Assembly: GCA_019925095.2 (NCBI GenBank)
Contig: CM034389.1
Location: 2,378,001 to 2,442,000, forward strand
Source: Dendrolimus kikuchii
Lineage: Eukaryota; Arthropoda; Insecta; Lepidoptera; Lasiocampidae
Direction: 5' to 3'
DNA length: 64,000 nt
Positions 45,840-56,340 of this stretch are shown one piece after another (within the stretch, counting starts at the first letter, position 1; each line of letters opens with the position of its first letter). The position numbers and the translations under genes were made by a program. A model generated the notes under the pieces. That model saw nothing but the letters and a program-made list of their open reading frames with translations, did not search any database and was not told the DNA's origin.

Positions 45840-46252
45840 TGTCATTTTTCTCAAGTTTTGTCATTTATGTAGTTTACATATAGACGGGGGTGGTATTTGC
45901 GATATAAAATGAAGTGAATCTTTCGGGGACAAATACATATATCAATGACTTCAATCCGCTATCGGCTGTGCCAATTACTAAGTTTCATGTACTGTTGAAT
46001 TGTTGGAGGGATGGCGAGGTGTTCTAAAAATGCTTGTCGAGAGTTAGTGTCTGTAATGTGTTAAAATCGTAAGGTTCTCTGATTATAAAGTATTGTGACC
46101 AGCTGTTCTTTTACTACCATAAACCCTTCTGAGTTGTTACAAGTATTACAATCGGTTACCCACGCCTATGGATCTGTTGAGTAGTTTTTGATTTTGGTAA
46201 TCATACTACTTCAATTCACGCAATGATACCGCGACTCGCATTCCTGTACTCC
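45840..46252. other. Unassigned sequence
   Basis: No gene recognised. Confidence 0.4.
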
Positions 46253-46765
46253 TATTTTTTTATTGCTGAAGCACAGCATAGCGGTTGACGGTCCAAGTAT
46301 GATGGAAAGTGATTACCGTCGCCTATGGACATTAGTAACGACATAGGAGTTGCAAATGTGCTGCCAGCTTCGAAGGTAAAGGTAAGTAAGGTATTATCCG
46401 TGCAGGAACGGAGAAAGAATACAATTTCCTGCGGCCGGGCGGCCTGTCGTAAGAGGCGACTTAACAACCCACAGCCAGGTGGTAGGGCATTTGTCCGACT
46501 GGATGGCTACCACCCCTGGTCTAAAGTATGTCGCCATAACAACCTTGAGTTGTGTTCCAGCTTTAGTGACCAGGTTCCACTCTCCCTTAAGAGAGCAGCA
46601 GCGCATTTATAGCAACTTTGGGGTTGCAAATGTCCACAGGCGATGTTAACCGCTATCCATCAAGTGGGCCATCTGCCTGTCTGTTGATTTCCTGCAATAA
46701 AAAAAATAAAAAAAGGTGAAACTGGAACCTGGCCGCTGACGTCGGAACACAACTAAATGTTTTTT
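46253..46765 (-). mobile_element. Old SINE-1 copy split by a young SINE-1
   Basis: Reversed, diverged SINE-1 from TTTTTTTATTGCTGAAGC to GCCAGCTTCGAAGG, resuming after the insert at GGTGAAACTGGAACCTGG and fading at 46765. The two parts join logically in the SINE-1 order. Confidence 0.65.
46398..46714 (+). mobile_element. Young SINE-1 nested in an old SINE-1
   Basis: Full length, from CCGTGCAGG to CTGCAATAAAAAAA, opposite in orientation to the host copy. Low divergence from the consensus indicates a later insertion. Confidence 0.75.
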
Positions 46766-46905
46766 CAAAAATATAGACATATTTTTTTATACGCAAAATT
46801 TTAATAAAAACGGCTTTTTCTCAAAACTTAATTTTTTTGGTATTCAGCTGCTAAATGACAAAATCTTATGGACTTTGGTCCCTTCTATGGGACCCTGTAT
46901 TATGT
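46753..46905. repeat. Block shared with 59735
   Basis: CTAAATGTTTTTTCAAAAAT and GCAAAATTTTAATAAAAACG occur at 59737-59795 too. It is non-coding and its family is unknown. Confidence 0.6.
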
Positions 46906-46944
46906 GAACTGACACGCACTTAGCCATTTTTTTGTATGGATATA

Positions 46945-47222
46945 GCAAACAAACAGACGTCCTACCTGTTGAAAAGTAGTTACCGTCGTGTATAGATAGT
47001 GCAGTACCAGGAGTGCTATCAATGTGATGCTTGCCTCGAAGGGGGAATTGGAGCCTCTAACGTTGGAACAGAATTCAAAGTTGTTATGGCGGCACACTCT
47101 AGACCAGGAATGGTAGCCACCCAATCCAGCAAATGCCCCACTACCTGACTGTGGGTTTTACCTTCTACGACAGGCTGCTGAGAAAGAAGAGTAAATATTC
47201 TTTTTCCGTTCATGCACAGATA
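46945..47222 (-). mobile_element. SINE-1, very old copy
   Basis: Reversed, highly diverged copy recognisable by AGACCAGGAATGGTAGCC, CCACTACCTGACTGTGGG and CGTTCATGCACAG. Confidence 0.6.
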
Positions 47223-47256
47223 ATATTATTACTAGTTCCCAAGCAATTGGGATAAC

Positions 47257-47535
47257 ATACATACATAACTTCACGCCAGTTCCCTTGCGGGGTAGGCATG
47301 AACAACAAAGCGCCATTCAGGCTCATTTTTACAGACCTCACTTGCTTCTTTGACATTCATAGCTCTTGTCATGCACACTCGTCTGTTCTTAAGGCTCCTG
47401 ACATCAGCTTCTGCTAGTACGCGATCAATTTGATCATGGAAAGTGTGTCGTGTCCTTCCAAAACTTCTGCATCCATCCACTTTTGCATTGTATATCTGTT
47501 TAGTCATTCTTTCCACATGCCCGAACCACCGGAGC
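47257..47535 (-). pseudogene. LINE-A 3' end with repeated target duplication
   Basis: Encodes MLRWFGHVERMTKQ through YPARELA over about 88 codons. The target ATTGGGATAAC is at 47246-47256. On the far side ATTGGG occurs three times before ATAAC (47536-47558). Confidence 0.85.
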
Positions 47536-47558
47536 ATTGGGATTGGGATTGGGATAAC

Positions 47559-48011
47559 CTATCCCATATTCAAATATTAATAGTAAAATCAAATGCAAAA
47601 TTCCGTAGAATATTTCGCGAAATGTAAATAAATATCAATTTAAAAAATAAACAACAGAAATATGAAACGAATCCCACCAACTTTCGAACAACTCCCATGC
47701 TATTTTTTACCAACTTATATGTAATCATTATTAAAAGCTATTTATAGTTTTATAGGCCTTATTGCTTAGTAGTTTTGGTTCAATATTGTACCTCGAGTAG
47801 TTTAGTACATGAAAATAGATCGTGGTACGTAAGCGTTGAATCGATACAACTCAAACTGAGGACAGCCACAGTAAATGCTAAACAGATTACAAATTGGAAG
47901 TTTTGACTCTACCACTGCTTATAAAGCAGAACTAGTTACTGTTAAAGGAGAAGAAACAGCGACGCTACAAGCTGCCCCGCAACTTTTTTTACTACATGTT
48001 TTGTATTATAT
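47559..48011. other. Unassigned sequence
   Basis: No gene recognised. Confidence 0.4.
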
Positions 48012-48524
48012 TGTTACGAGTTTGCGGGACTCGAATTAAAATGTCGTTAGAATTATTATAGAGTTTATTAGAACTATACAAACACGTATAACACAGGTAC
48101 AAATATAACCGAACATAGAAGGTCGTAATTCAATAAAACGCGCAAAGTCCGTCATTATTAGATTCCCGAATGTACATACGTCACGCCCATATCGTAGTCG
48201 TAGCTCAACTGCCCCCTCTCTCCATCAGGCCGTCGTTTTATACTTCACAAATACAAATGTGCCCGCCGGCAACGTTGACACAATGAGCTCGTAATCGTAA
48301 TCCAAAACACCTGGCTAATGATGCAGCCGCAAGCAGCCGTAAACGAGTACAATAGAACAATAGGCTGTTCTCTACAATAACTAGAAACGTATGCCAATAA
48401 ATAAGTGAACAAAAGAAGACGATCATAAAAGGATTACAATTAGTTCAAATCCTGACAGTTAATAAAATGTGCTTCTACAGATCTGTACGTGGAATTTGTT
48501 TTTGTCGGGGCCTAGGTTGTAACA
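48012..48524 (-). repeat. Solo LTR, family LTR-A
   Basis: Starts TGTTACGAGTTTGCGGGACT and ends GGTTGTAACA on plus. It is 513 bp with both ends intact. AATAAA is on the minus strand. No exact duplication is visible. Confidence 0.75.
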
Positions 48525-48959
48525 TTATTATGGAGCATTTCAGGTGAAACGGACCGAGTAAAATAGGTTAAGTTTCCGATTGTAGTTATATTGGAGTAAG
48601 TTATAATAAACAAAGGTTCTTTTCAGAAGGGTATGTAATGGATTTTAGTTTCAAAATACATGAATCCCGGAAAATCCTGTAAAAACTCAGGGTAAATAAT
48701 GTTATTAAAAGCATATAATTGTTTTACTACAGATTTCATCGATTTGCGAAAATTTCGCATCGGAATCAATTTTTTCGACCCCGCCATTTAAACTTATCCT
48801 GGAAAAATTCCCGTAGAATGTTAAGCCCGGGAATTTACGGTCGATTAGTGTAAACCGCGTCGAAATCGGCCGAGTAGTTTTTACGTGAATCCCGAACAAA
48901 CAGACAAACACGATAAATGTAAAAACAAAAGACTACACTTTTACAGTTTTATAATACTA
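48525..48959. other. Unassigned sequence
   Basis: No gene recognised. CGGCCGAGTAGTTTTTACG recurs near 49520 as a repeated word. Confidence 0.4.
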
Positions 48960-49274
48960 CTAGCTGTCCCGGCAGACGTTGTCCTGCCCTGAAAAAACAA
49001 AAATTTAGGCCCCGATTCTAGTGCCTCCTACCAGTTCCAATTGTGAATCTAAACCATCCGGGGATCCACTCAAACATACCAAAAAAATCATCAAAATCGG
49101 TGCAGATTAGGAAGATCCTAGAACCCGATTCCAGCGCCACCTACCGGTTCCAGTTGTAAATCTAAACCATCCGGGGACCCACCCAAACACACAAAAAGTT
49201 TAATCAAAATCAGTAAAGTCGTTCTCAAGTTATGTGCGTACATACATTTCTACGATTCATTTTTATATATAAGA
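48960..49274 (-). mobile_element. Hel-B element, complete ends, internal duplication
   Basis: Reversed CTAG at 48960-48963, and a reversed TC start (GA) at 49273-49274 followed by T. It contains two copies of the CCGATTCTAGTGCC...CCATCCGGGG module. Non-coding. Confidence 0.65.
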
Positions 49275-49587
49275 TTATCGTCCACGTTTGACTTGTAATT
49301 CCCGCGGGATTCTCGGGACGCAAAGTATCACACCATTTAAAAAAGAATGCAAGCTATCGCTTTAGTGATAACTGTAACGAAAAAAAAAAAAAAAAATTTA
49401 TTGACCCGAATATATTCCAACCACTACCGGGAAAATTGTAGCGAGATTCCTGGGATAAAAAGTAGCGTAAGTTAAAATCTAAGAATTAGCTGTCAATCAG
49501 CGTAAACCGCATCGAAATCGGCCTAGCAGTTTTTACGCGAATCTCGAACAAACAGACAAGAATGTTCTTCGTCGTTTATATAGTCTA
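49275..49587. other. Unassigned sequence
   Basis: No gene. An A run lies at 49380-49397. The words GTAAACCGCATCGAAATCGG repeat those at about 48853. Confidence 0.4.
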
Positions 49588-49827
49588 CTAGCTGTGCCCG
49601 CAACGCCGTCCGTTTTCAAAGCCCCCCCCCCCATTTTTAAACATTTTCCATTGCTGCTCCGCTCCTATTGGTCTTAGCGTGATGATATATAGCCTATAGC
49701 CTTCCTCGATAAATGGCTATCCAACACTGAAAGAATTTTTCAAATCTGACCAGTAGTTCCTGAGATTAGCGAGTTTAAACAAACAAACAAACTGTTCAGC
49801 TTTATATATTAGTATATTAGTATAAGA
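49588..49827 (-). mobile_element. Hel-A element, complete ends
   Basis: Reversed CTAG end at 49588-49591 (CTAGCTGTGCCCGC) and reversed TC start at 49826-49827, with A and T host bases. It is 240 bp, non-coding, and lies directly outside the gypsy element. Confidence 0.75.
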
Positions 49828-49854
49828 TTCTAGTTGTTTTTTTTAAATAGCTTC

Positions 49855-50945
49855 AAAAGGAATAATAATTTATTAATAATTTACTGAAACATATACAACA
49901 AGCACTGTGAAGAAAAACGAATAATATATAAAAGAACAAAAGGTTCATCTAGGCTAGACTCCGCTTCAGTCAGTCTGATATACCGCACTCCCCTAGGCAA
50001 TTTCCTCTAGGCAGAGAAGGCAGCGTTCCAGTTAGGTTGGTAGTCCTCTCAGGTATCTTCTTTTGCTTTCTGGCAAAGCTTATTAAAAAAAATCCAAAGG
50101 TAGTTCCTGAAACGCAATAATGCGAGGCGTATTAGAGCGCTGCGTAAGCTAAGCACAAGGAAAAGGCTAAGTTCATGAGGCAAATCAGTATACAAATTAG
50201 CATTTGCAAGGCAGGCAAGATCAAGGTGGCGAAAGAAAAGAGCAGAAACGGTTACAAATATAAAGCTACTAAGATATCAAATAGCAGTACTAGTAGATAT
50301 ACCAAGTATTCGGTATCGGTATATTATATTAGGTAATATCAGTATATTACCTAATACTGGAAACTGATATAATTGAACGAAATTACAAAAACTATTAATG
50401 CAAGATATTTTTAAACACTCATTAATTATAATTATGAAAATATTTCTACTTGATTGAACTAATATTAACAACAGCAATCATTTATTACAAAATATAGTTT
50501 GATACAACGGTTTAGCTAGTCGTAACAAGGAGAACTATAACATTAATTTGTGCACAACTTACCCGAATTGGGAAAATAAATTGCAAAAGTTATATTTGCT
50601 GCATTTATAAATGCTAGACTGAGTATTTAAAGCAATATTAGTTGGGTTTATATTAAAATATTAATATGGGCGCAGTAAAAGTGACACAGCCGACTCAGTT
50701 GACCGTAAGATGGCCGTCGATCGCTTATTGGGTGTCGGCGAACACGGCAGAAACAAAATGAGTTGGATGCATTCACTATTGTATAATGATTTTTATATGT
50801 TCAATGTTTAACTTAAATGTGTAATTTAATAAATAGTAATAAAAATTAAATATATCAAGATAAACAATGTAATAAATTAAATTAGTTTACTAGTAAATGT
50901 AATAATTATTTATAAAATTTGGAATATTTGTAACGTTCCGTTACA
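49855..50945 (-). repeat. 3' LTR of the gypsy element
   Basis: The inner edge on the minus strand starts TGTAACGGAACG, directly after the polypurine tract. Identity with 56341-57453 ends abruptly at 49855 (AAAAGGAATAAT). The last ~27 bp of the LTR, including its expected GACA end, are absent here. The 66-codon minus ORF inside both LTRs is not a gene. Confidence 0.9.
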
Positions 50946-50960
50946 TTACCCCTCTTTCTA
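50946..50960 (-). promoter_or_regulatory. Polypurine tract
   Basis: On the minus strand TAGAAAGAGGGGTAA lies immediately before TGTAACGG of the 3' LTR. This is the expected position and composition of the primer for plus-strand DNA synthesis. Confidence 0.8.
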
Positions 50961-51473
50961 GGAAAGGATTTTGCCTCCAGCTAAATCCGTAAAATTAAAG
51001 ATAATACATAAATTAATATACAAGGATCGAAAGTAAGAAAGAAGAAAGCATAGTAAATATTTGCCTCTTTACACTATCTATGGTCTAAGACTTACCCATT
51101 TGTCCTTGGTTTTATACCTTTCTCTTTCACTCACCAGCATGACATCTCTTTCCTTGATATGATAGATGTCAGATATCTGTCAATTCATATAGTCTTCCAC
51201 ACACCAGCAAGAAACTTGCTGCAACACTGTGTGTCTCAGTCAACACTTCAAAATTCTATTAATATTGAATAGTTTTAACACTTTGAAATAATTTACAAAT
51301 TTTGCAATGTTTTGTTGGAATGCAAAACAGTTATATTATGTGTCTCTGTCGACACACAGTGTTGCTAGAAGACCTGTTTGTTATCTGCTGGTGAAAACAC
51401 AAGTAATACAATGCATATGATGATTAGAGATTTAAAATATTTCTCAAAGTATATCCGATTTACTTTAAGAATT
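50961..51473 (-). other. 3' non-coding region of the gypsy element
   Basis: About 510 bp between the end of pol and the polypurine tract, without an ORF. It contains two short stretches that mention GACACACAGTGTTGC and its inverse, so a small hairpin is possible. No env remains. Confidence 0.6.
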
Positions 51474-53318
51474 TTAATTTGTCTGTGAAGAAAAATAAAA
51501 AAAAATTAATGTGTCGGTGTCTTTTATATGCCAGACACCCAAGTCACGACCATTTATGTCTTCGAGTACGTAGACCAAGGGTGATCGTTTTAATTTCACT
51601 CGACATTTTTGGAACTTCGGAGCTAATTTTTTAGTGAAGTGCGCGTCTTTGTCACTTTGAAAGTAACAACGTTTCCAAACTATATCGCCTACGTTGAATT
51701 CTACAGCTTTACGACGCAAATTGTAGTGCTGGCTATTCTTATTGTGAGCATGCCATAATGAAGCTTGGACCTTGTCGAAGACATTAGATAATTGACCTAA
51801 ATTTTCAGCATAAACATCGCGTTTTTGAAATACAAGATTGCCCAAATCAGGAATTTCTAAATAGTGCGAACCACAAGTCACTAATTCTCTACCGTGCACT
51901 AGGAATACTGGAGTGTAACCAGTACTTTCATTTACTGAATTGTTAATAGCAAACTGTATTTGAGGTAAATTAACATCCCATGTCCTATGGTCGTCATTAA
52001 CAAATGTTGATATGGCAGTAATAATAGTCTTATTATACCTCTCCACAGTATTAATTTGAGGGGTATACTTAGGAGTAAAATTAACGTTGGGAATTTTGTA
52101 TTTTTTGAATAGCTTATCCAAATCTCGACTTATAAACTGACTGCCATTATCTAAGAATAAAGTTTGTGGAATCCCATGAACAAGAAAAACGTCATTCTCT
52201 AAGTGTTTACACACTAAGTCTGAGGTAGCACGGCGGAGGGGGAAGAGAAGACAGTATTTGGAAAAGCAACATGTGACGACAAAAATATACTGATTCTGTT
52301 TTCTAGAGGAAGGTAGCGGACCAACCAAGTCAATTGAGAGAGCTTGAAAGGGGCGTGCAATATCTTTTGGTCTACCCATTTTACCAAGAACAGTATGAGT
52401 TGGATGTTTATACGCAAGACATATGTCACACTGTGATATAAATTTGGTCACATCCGAATAAATACCAGGCCAATAATATTGAAGTGCCAAACGCTTATAT
52501 GTCTTAAACACACCAAAATGCCCAGCAATTGGTTGGGAATGACATTTTTCGAGGACATCTTTTCGCTTCTCTTTCGGTATAACCTCTTTCCATGCAAACT
52601 CCGAAGTAAGAATATTGTTGCTTTTCATATACCTGAATAAAATACCATTATCCACTTTGTAATTAGGATAACTAATTGGAGATTCTATACAGCCTTTAAA
52701 AATTTTAAGATACCACTTATCTTGAGTATTAGGATTGTGGACTACAGAAGTATTGTCAACAATAGTGTTTACAGGTACACTTCTTGAAAGTGCATCTGGA
52801 ATTACATTATCTCTCCCACGTCGGTGTCTTATCTCAAACTTAAACGAAGAGAGACGTACGCCCCATCTGGCGAGGCGACCGGTTGGATTAGATAATGATA
52901 GAAACCATTTCAGAGAAGAATGATCAGTATAAACGAAAAAAGTTTTATCACTTTCCAAATAACAGCGCCAATGTTCAAGAGCACAAAGTACAGAAAGGGC
53001 TTCTCTCTCCGTTGTACTATAATTCTTCTCAGGCTTAGTTAATGAACGGCTCATATAAGCTATAGGATGCTCGACACCGTTTATAGTCTGAGCTAACATA
53101 GCACCTATACCAAAGCTACTAGCGTCAGTGTGTACGTCAAATGGATAATTAAAATCGGGGCAGGCTAGAACGGGTGCCTGTATCAGCTTAGATTTAAGCT
53201 CAAGGAATGCTTTATCAGCTTCGCCAGTCCATTGGAACGGAGGAGCATTCTTTTTATTAGAGGTAAGTTTGTTTAGAGGCCCAGCAATTGTACTAAAATG
53301 AGGAATAAAACGTCTATA
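51474..53318 (-). pseudogene. pol, C-terminal part: RNase H and integrase
   Basis: This is the same frame as the protease-RT part, continuing beyond the stop at 53319-53321. The ORF from the first Met (53099) has 541 residues. RNase H features: EREALSV near residue 31, YTDHSSLKWF at 57-66 and a HRRGRDNVIPDALSR tether at 92-106. Integrase zinc finger: H187, H194, C224, C227. Catalytic triad: D257, D317, E353, with 35 residues between the second D and the E. The C-terminus holds a DNA-binding-like module (VGDIVWKR onward). As the product needs read-through of the stop, it is probably inactive in this copy. Confidence 0.9.
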
Positions 53319-54716
53319 CTAAGAAGCAGTCCCTAAAAAACGTTTTACTTCTTTTCTACTAGAAGGTGTTGGAAAGCCAAGAATAGCCTGAACCTTCTCA
53401 GGATCGGTACGCAATCCTTGAGCATCGACGACATAGCCAAGGTAGCGTAAATTGCTTCTAAAAAATTGACATTTATCGAGATTGACAGTAAGTTTGGCTG
53501 AGCGTAATTTGTCGAGAACTTGTTCAAGCAAAGCTACGTGTTCATCAAAGTCTTTACTAATAACAATAATATCATCAAGGTATGCAAAAACTTTTAATTC
53601 AAACTCAGGTCCAAACAAAATATCAACTAGTCTTTGTTGTGTTGCCGGGGCATTAGTAAGACCAAATGGAGTAACCTTAAACATAAAAGTACCACGACCA
53701 GGAACATAGAATGCCGTTTTCTCCCGGTCTGGTTCTTCGATTAAGATTTGCCAAAAAGCTTTAGACAAATCTATACTAGACAAGTATCGAGCATCCTTTA
53801 GATTATCCAAAATCTCAGATACGTATGGCAGACTGTACGCATCCTTTTTCGTGACAGAGTTGAGCTTTCGGCTGTCTAAACAAAACCGTGGATTTCCGTC
53901 CTTTTTGCCTACTACCAGTACAGGAGAAGACCACGGGCTTTTACAAGGCTCGATTACATCCAAAGCAAGCATCTCATCAATTTGCTCCGTGACAATGCGC
54001 TGCTTCTCAGGTGACATGCGATAGTATCGTTGTCGTATAGGTTCGGCGTCCTCTGTATTAATGCGATGTTTAATAAGATGAGTCCTACCTAACCCTTTTT
54101 CCGCAAATGAGATATCTTTAAATTTGCTTACAATTTTATCAGCCACAGCTTTTTGGATATCGCTTAAATTATCATAGTCATATAAGTAAGTATAAGAAGA
54201 ATTTAAAATTTCTGAAAGACCAGGGTCAATTTCATGTAAATTTTCTTTTTTACAAAGGTATTTTGGACAAAGGTTAAACTTTTTCCAAAAATCTATTCCT
54301 AAGATTAGAGTAGTTTCGATTTCTGGAATGGCGTGTGTTTTTAATAAGAAAAATTGATCTTCGAAAGTTATGGGTAGCAGGACATAACCAACGGACATTA
54401 TCTTTTGTCCACCCGCAGCAGTGACTGTAATAAGTTCATCTGTACACAAGAGCATACCATATTTTAGGAAGTGTTTATGGCTATTTTGACCTAAGATAGA
54501 AACAGCAGAACCGGAATCCAAAAGACCATGTAAGAATAGGTCATTATTTATTTGAACTTTGACATAAGGACGAGGATCATTACTCGGCTTATTGTTGAAA
54601 ATTGTAGATATAGAACAACTTGAGAATAAATTATTGATTGTTAGCAACCAATCTTTCCAGTCCGAGCTATCTCTGTAATTGGTTGGTCTACAATTTTCAA
54701 TAACTAGTTTTTTGGA
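53319..54716 (-). pseudogene. pol, N-terminal part: protease and reverse transcriptase
   Basis: The frame is open from 54716 (after TAA at 54717-54719) to a TAG at 53319-53321. Counting from the TTG codon at 54647, it has 442 residues. Protease: LLDSGSAVSILG with D44-S-G, and LILGIDFW at 114-121 as the flap-distal motif. Reverse transcriptase: LVVGKKDGNPRFCLDSRKLN around 244-263, SSIDLSKAFWQ at 290-300, and the catalytic YLDD at 356-359. It ends in the RT thumb, KRFLG. There is no separate ATG; synthesis would be by -1 frameshift from gag. Confidence 0.9.
54704..54716 (-). promoter_or_regulatory. -1 ribosomal frameshift site at the gag-pol overlap
   Basis: On the minus strand the heptamer A_AAA_AAC (54707-54713) is in the gag frame and is followed at once by the gag stop TAG (54704-54706). 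The pol frame is -1 relative to gag and overlaps it by 13 nt. This is a canonical X_XXY_YYZ site. A downstream pseudoknot was not tested. Confidence 0.8.
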
Positions 54717-56008
54717 TTACAAACAGGACAATCAGGAATACGAACATCTTTCTTACCACATTTAAAACAAAATATTGAACGCTCTGCTGTACAGTCTCTC
54801 ATAGTGTGAGTGTCAACGCGGCACCGAAAACAAAATGGTTTCTTTTTGATTGTAGCTATTTTATAAGATTCGTTTTGTTGATATTCGAATCGCTTTTGTG
54901 CATTTGAGGACGTATTTTGGTGACTTAAGTTCTTGTGCTTTGAAGACTGATAACTAAATTCGGGTGCTAGAGTGCTCATACTAGCTGGGGGCGGTTCTTT
55001 AAAGCTTTCCGACCTTACTTTAATACGTTCATAATTTCTACAAACGGTTCGAATATCATCTATAGTTTTTATAAAAGGACTCGCAGCTATAATTGTCGAA
55101 TATGAAGGACGTATGTTATGTAGTAAAATTTCTAATTTAGTTTCTTCAGATAAAGGCTTAGTTAGGCGGGAAAACATACCGTCCATTATTGATAGATATA
55201 TTGTTATGCTTTCATCATCACCTTGTGTACGCTGTCGTATTTCTGAAGTCATAAGGTAATCATAATCCGGACGATCAAAATCATCCTTAAGAGCGACAAT
55301 AAGATCGCTCCAGTGGTTTACTTTATTCCTAACATTACGGTACCAATGGAGCGCATCTCCTATGAATATATCAAAGGCGGAAGTAAGCATTTTGTCTTCA
55401 GAGATACCTTTTGATAGTCGAAATTCTTCTAATTTTTGTATGAAAGACCTTACGCAAGTTTTACCATCATATTTCAATTTAGCGAATTCACCGACTAAGC
55501 CTCGATCACAGGAGACAGATATATTTAAGCCAGATATATTTGGAACATTAGTAGGTAAAGAATCATCATCAGATGTTGAAGCTAAATCTTTAGGCTCTCT
55601 AATTTTAGATCCAGGCAAGGTTACAAGATTTTCATAAAAGGTTTCATAACATTTTTTACACTTTTTTAATAAAGACGTCTCATCAACAGTTTCCGGTTTT
55701 TCTATTCTTTGCAGTCTGTAAAATAAATGGTGTAAAAGAGATTTAGTTCTGTTAAATAATGGTTCATTAAAATTATTTTTAAGTAAATCGAGGTTAGTTT
55801 TAATTTTGTCTAATGTTTCTTGAACACCTTCTATGTCATCAGAAAAATCATACACGGAATCTATGATGTCATCTGAAGGATATAATTGCGTCAGTTTATT
55901 AACTTGACGTCGTAACCCTGCAACATTATCAGAAGGAGATTCGCCTCTAATCGCCACTTCATACATAAGTTCAGATTTCTGAAGTAGAAATTTTATTTGA
56001 ATGGCCAT
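54707..56008 (-). CDS. gag: gag polyprotein
   Basis: A 434-codon ORF starting ATG at 56008 and ending TAG at 54704-54706. The middle (about 165-300) resembles the Ty3/gypsy capsid-type gag region, with FAKLKYDGKTCVRSFIQKLE, ALHWYRNVRN and LEILLHNIRP. Near the C-terminus a CCHC zinc knuckle fits C393-X2-C-X4-H401-X4-C406. A second knuckle (C414-X2-C417...C427) has valine at the expected histidine, with an extra C430. The product would form the nucleoprotein particle. The ORF is intact. Confidence 0.85.
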
Positions 56009-56320
56009 TACAGATTATAAAAATATAAGAACAATTTAAACAAGATAAAGAATAAGAAAAAGTAATCGCTCAATCTAGATATATTGTGCACAAATTAATT
56101 TGAATAATGTTAATATACACAAAGAGGAAGAAAAAAAAAGAAAAAAGCAGAATAAAGAAAAATCCGTTCTGTTACAAACTAATGTAATGATAAAACGATA
56201 CAATTTTTTTTTACATGCGATTGTATCGTCTTTACAATACACTCACCTTAAAAAACAAAACCAACACCAAGGCAAACTACTAAGATGCAAGCAAAACCGA
56301 GTGCGGAGCCTAACCATAGA
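56009..56320 (-). other. 5' leader of the gypsy element
   Basis: About 310 bp between the primer binding site and the gag ATG. It contains the reverse complement of AAGAGGAAGAAAAAAAAAG-type A-rich sequence. A 99-codon plus-strand ORF across it is spurious. Confidence 0.6.
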
Positions 56321-56338
56321 CCACGTATTTGGGCGCCA
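56321..56338 (-). promoter_or_regulatory. Primer binding site, tRNA-Lys-like
   Basis: The minus strand reads TGGCGCCCAAATACGTGG two bases after the LTR end. The first nine bases (TGGCGCCCA) match the 3' end of tRNA-Lys as used by many retroelements. The remainder diverges. Confidence 0.75.
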
Positions 56339-56340
56339 TT

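Noticed and set aside
45553..45912. VDPVDQ-type repeat protein
   Set aside because: It is the minus-strand reading of a 9-bp minisatellite. Plus frames are equally open.
50277..50477. 66-codon minus ORF (also at 56789-56989)
   Set aside because: It lies in both LTRs of the gypsy element and has no known domain. It is duplicated only because the LTRs are.
50961..51473. Envelope gene of an errantivirus
   Set aside because: There is no third ORF between integrase and the polypurine tract.
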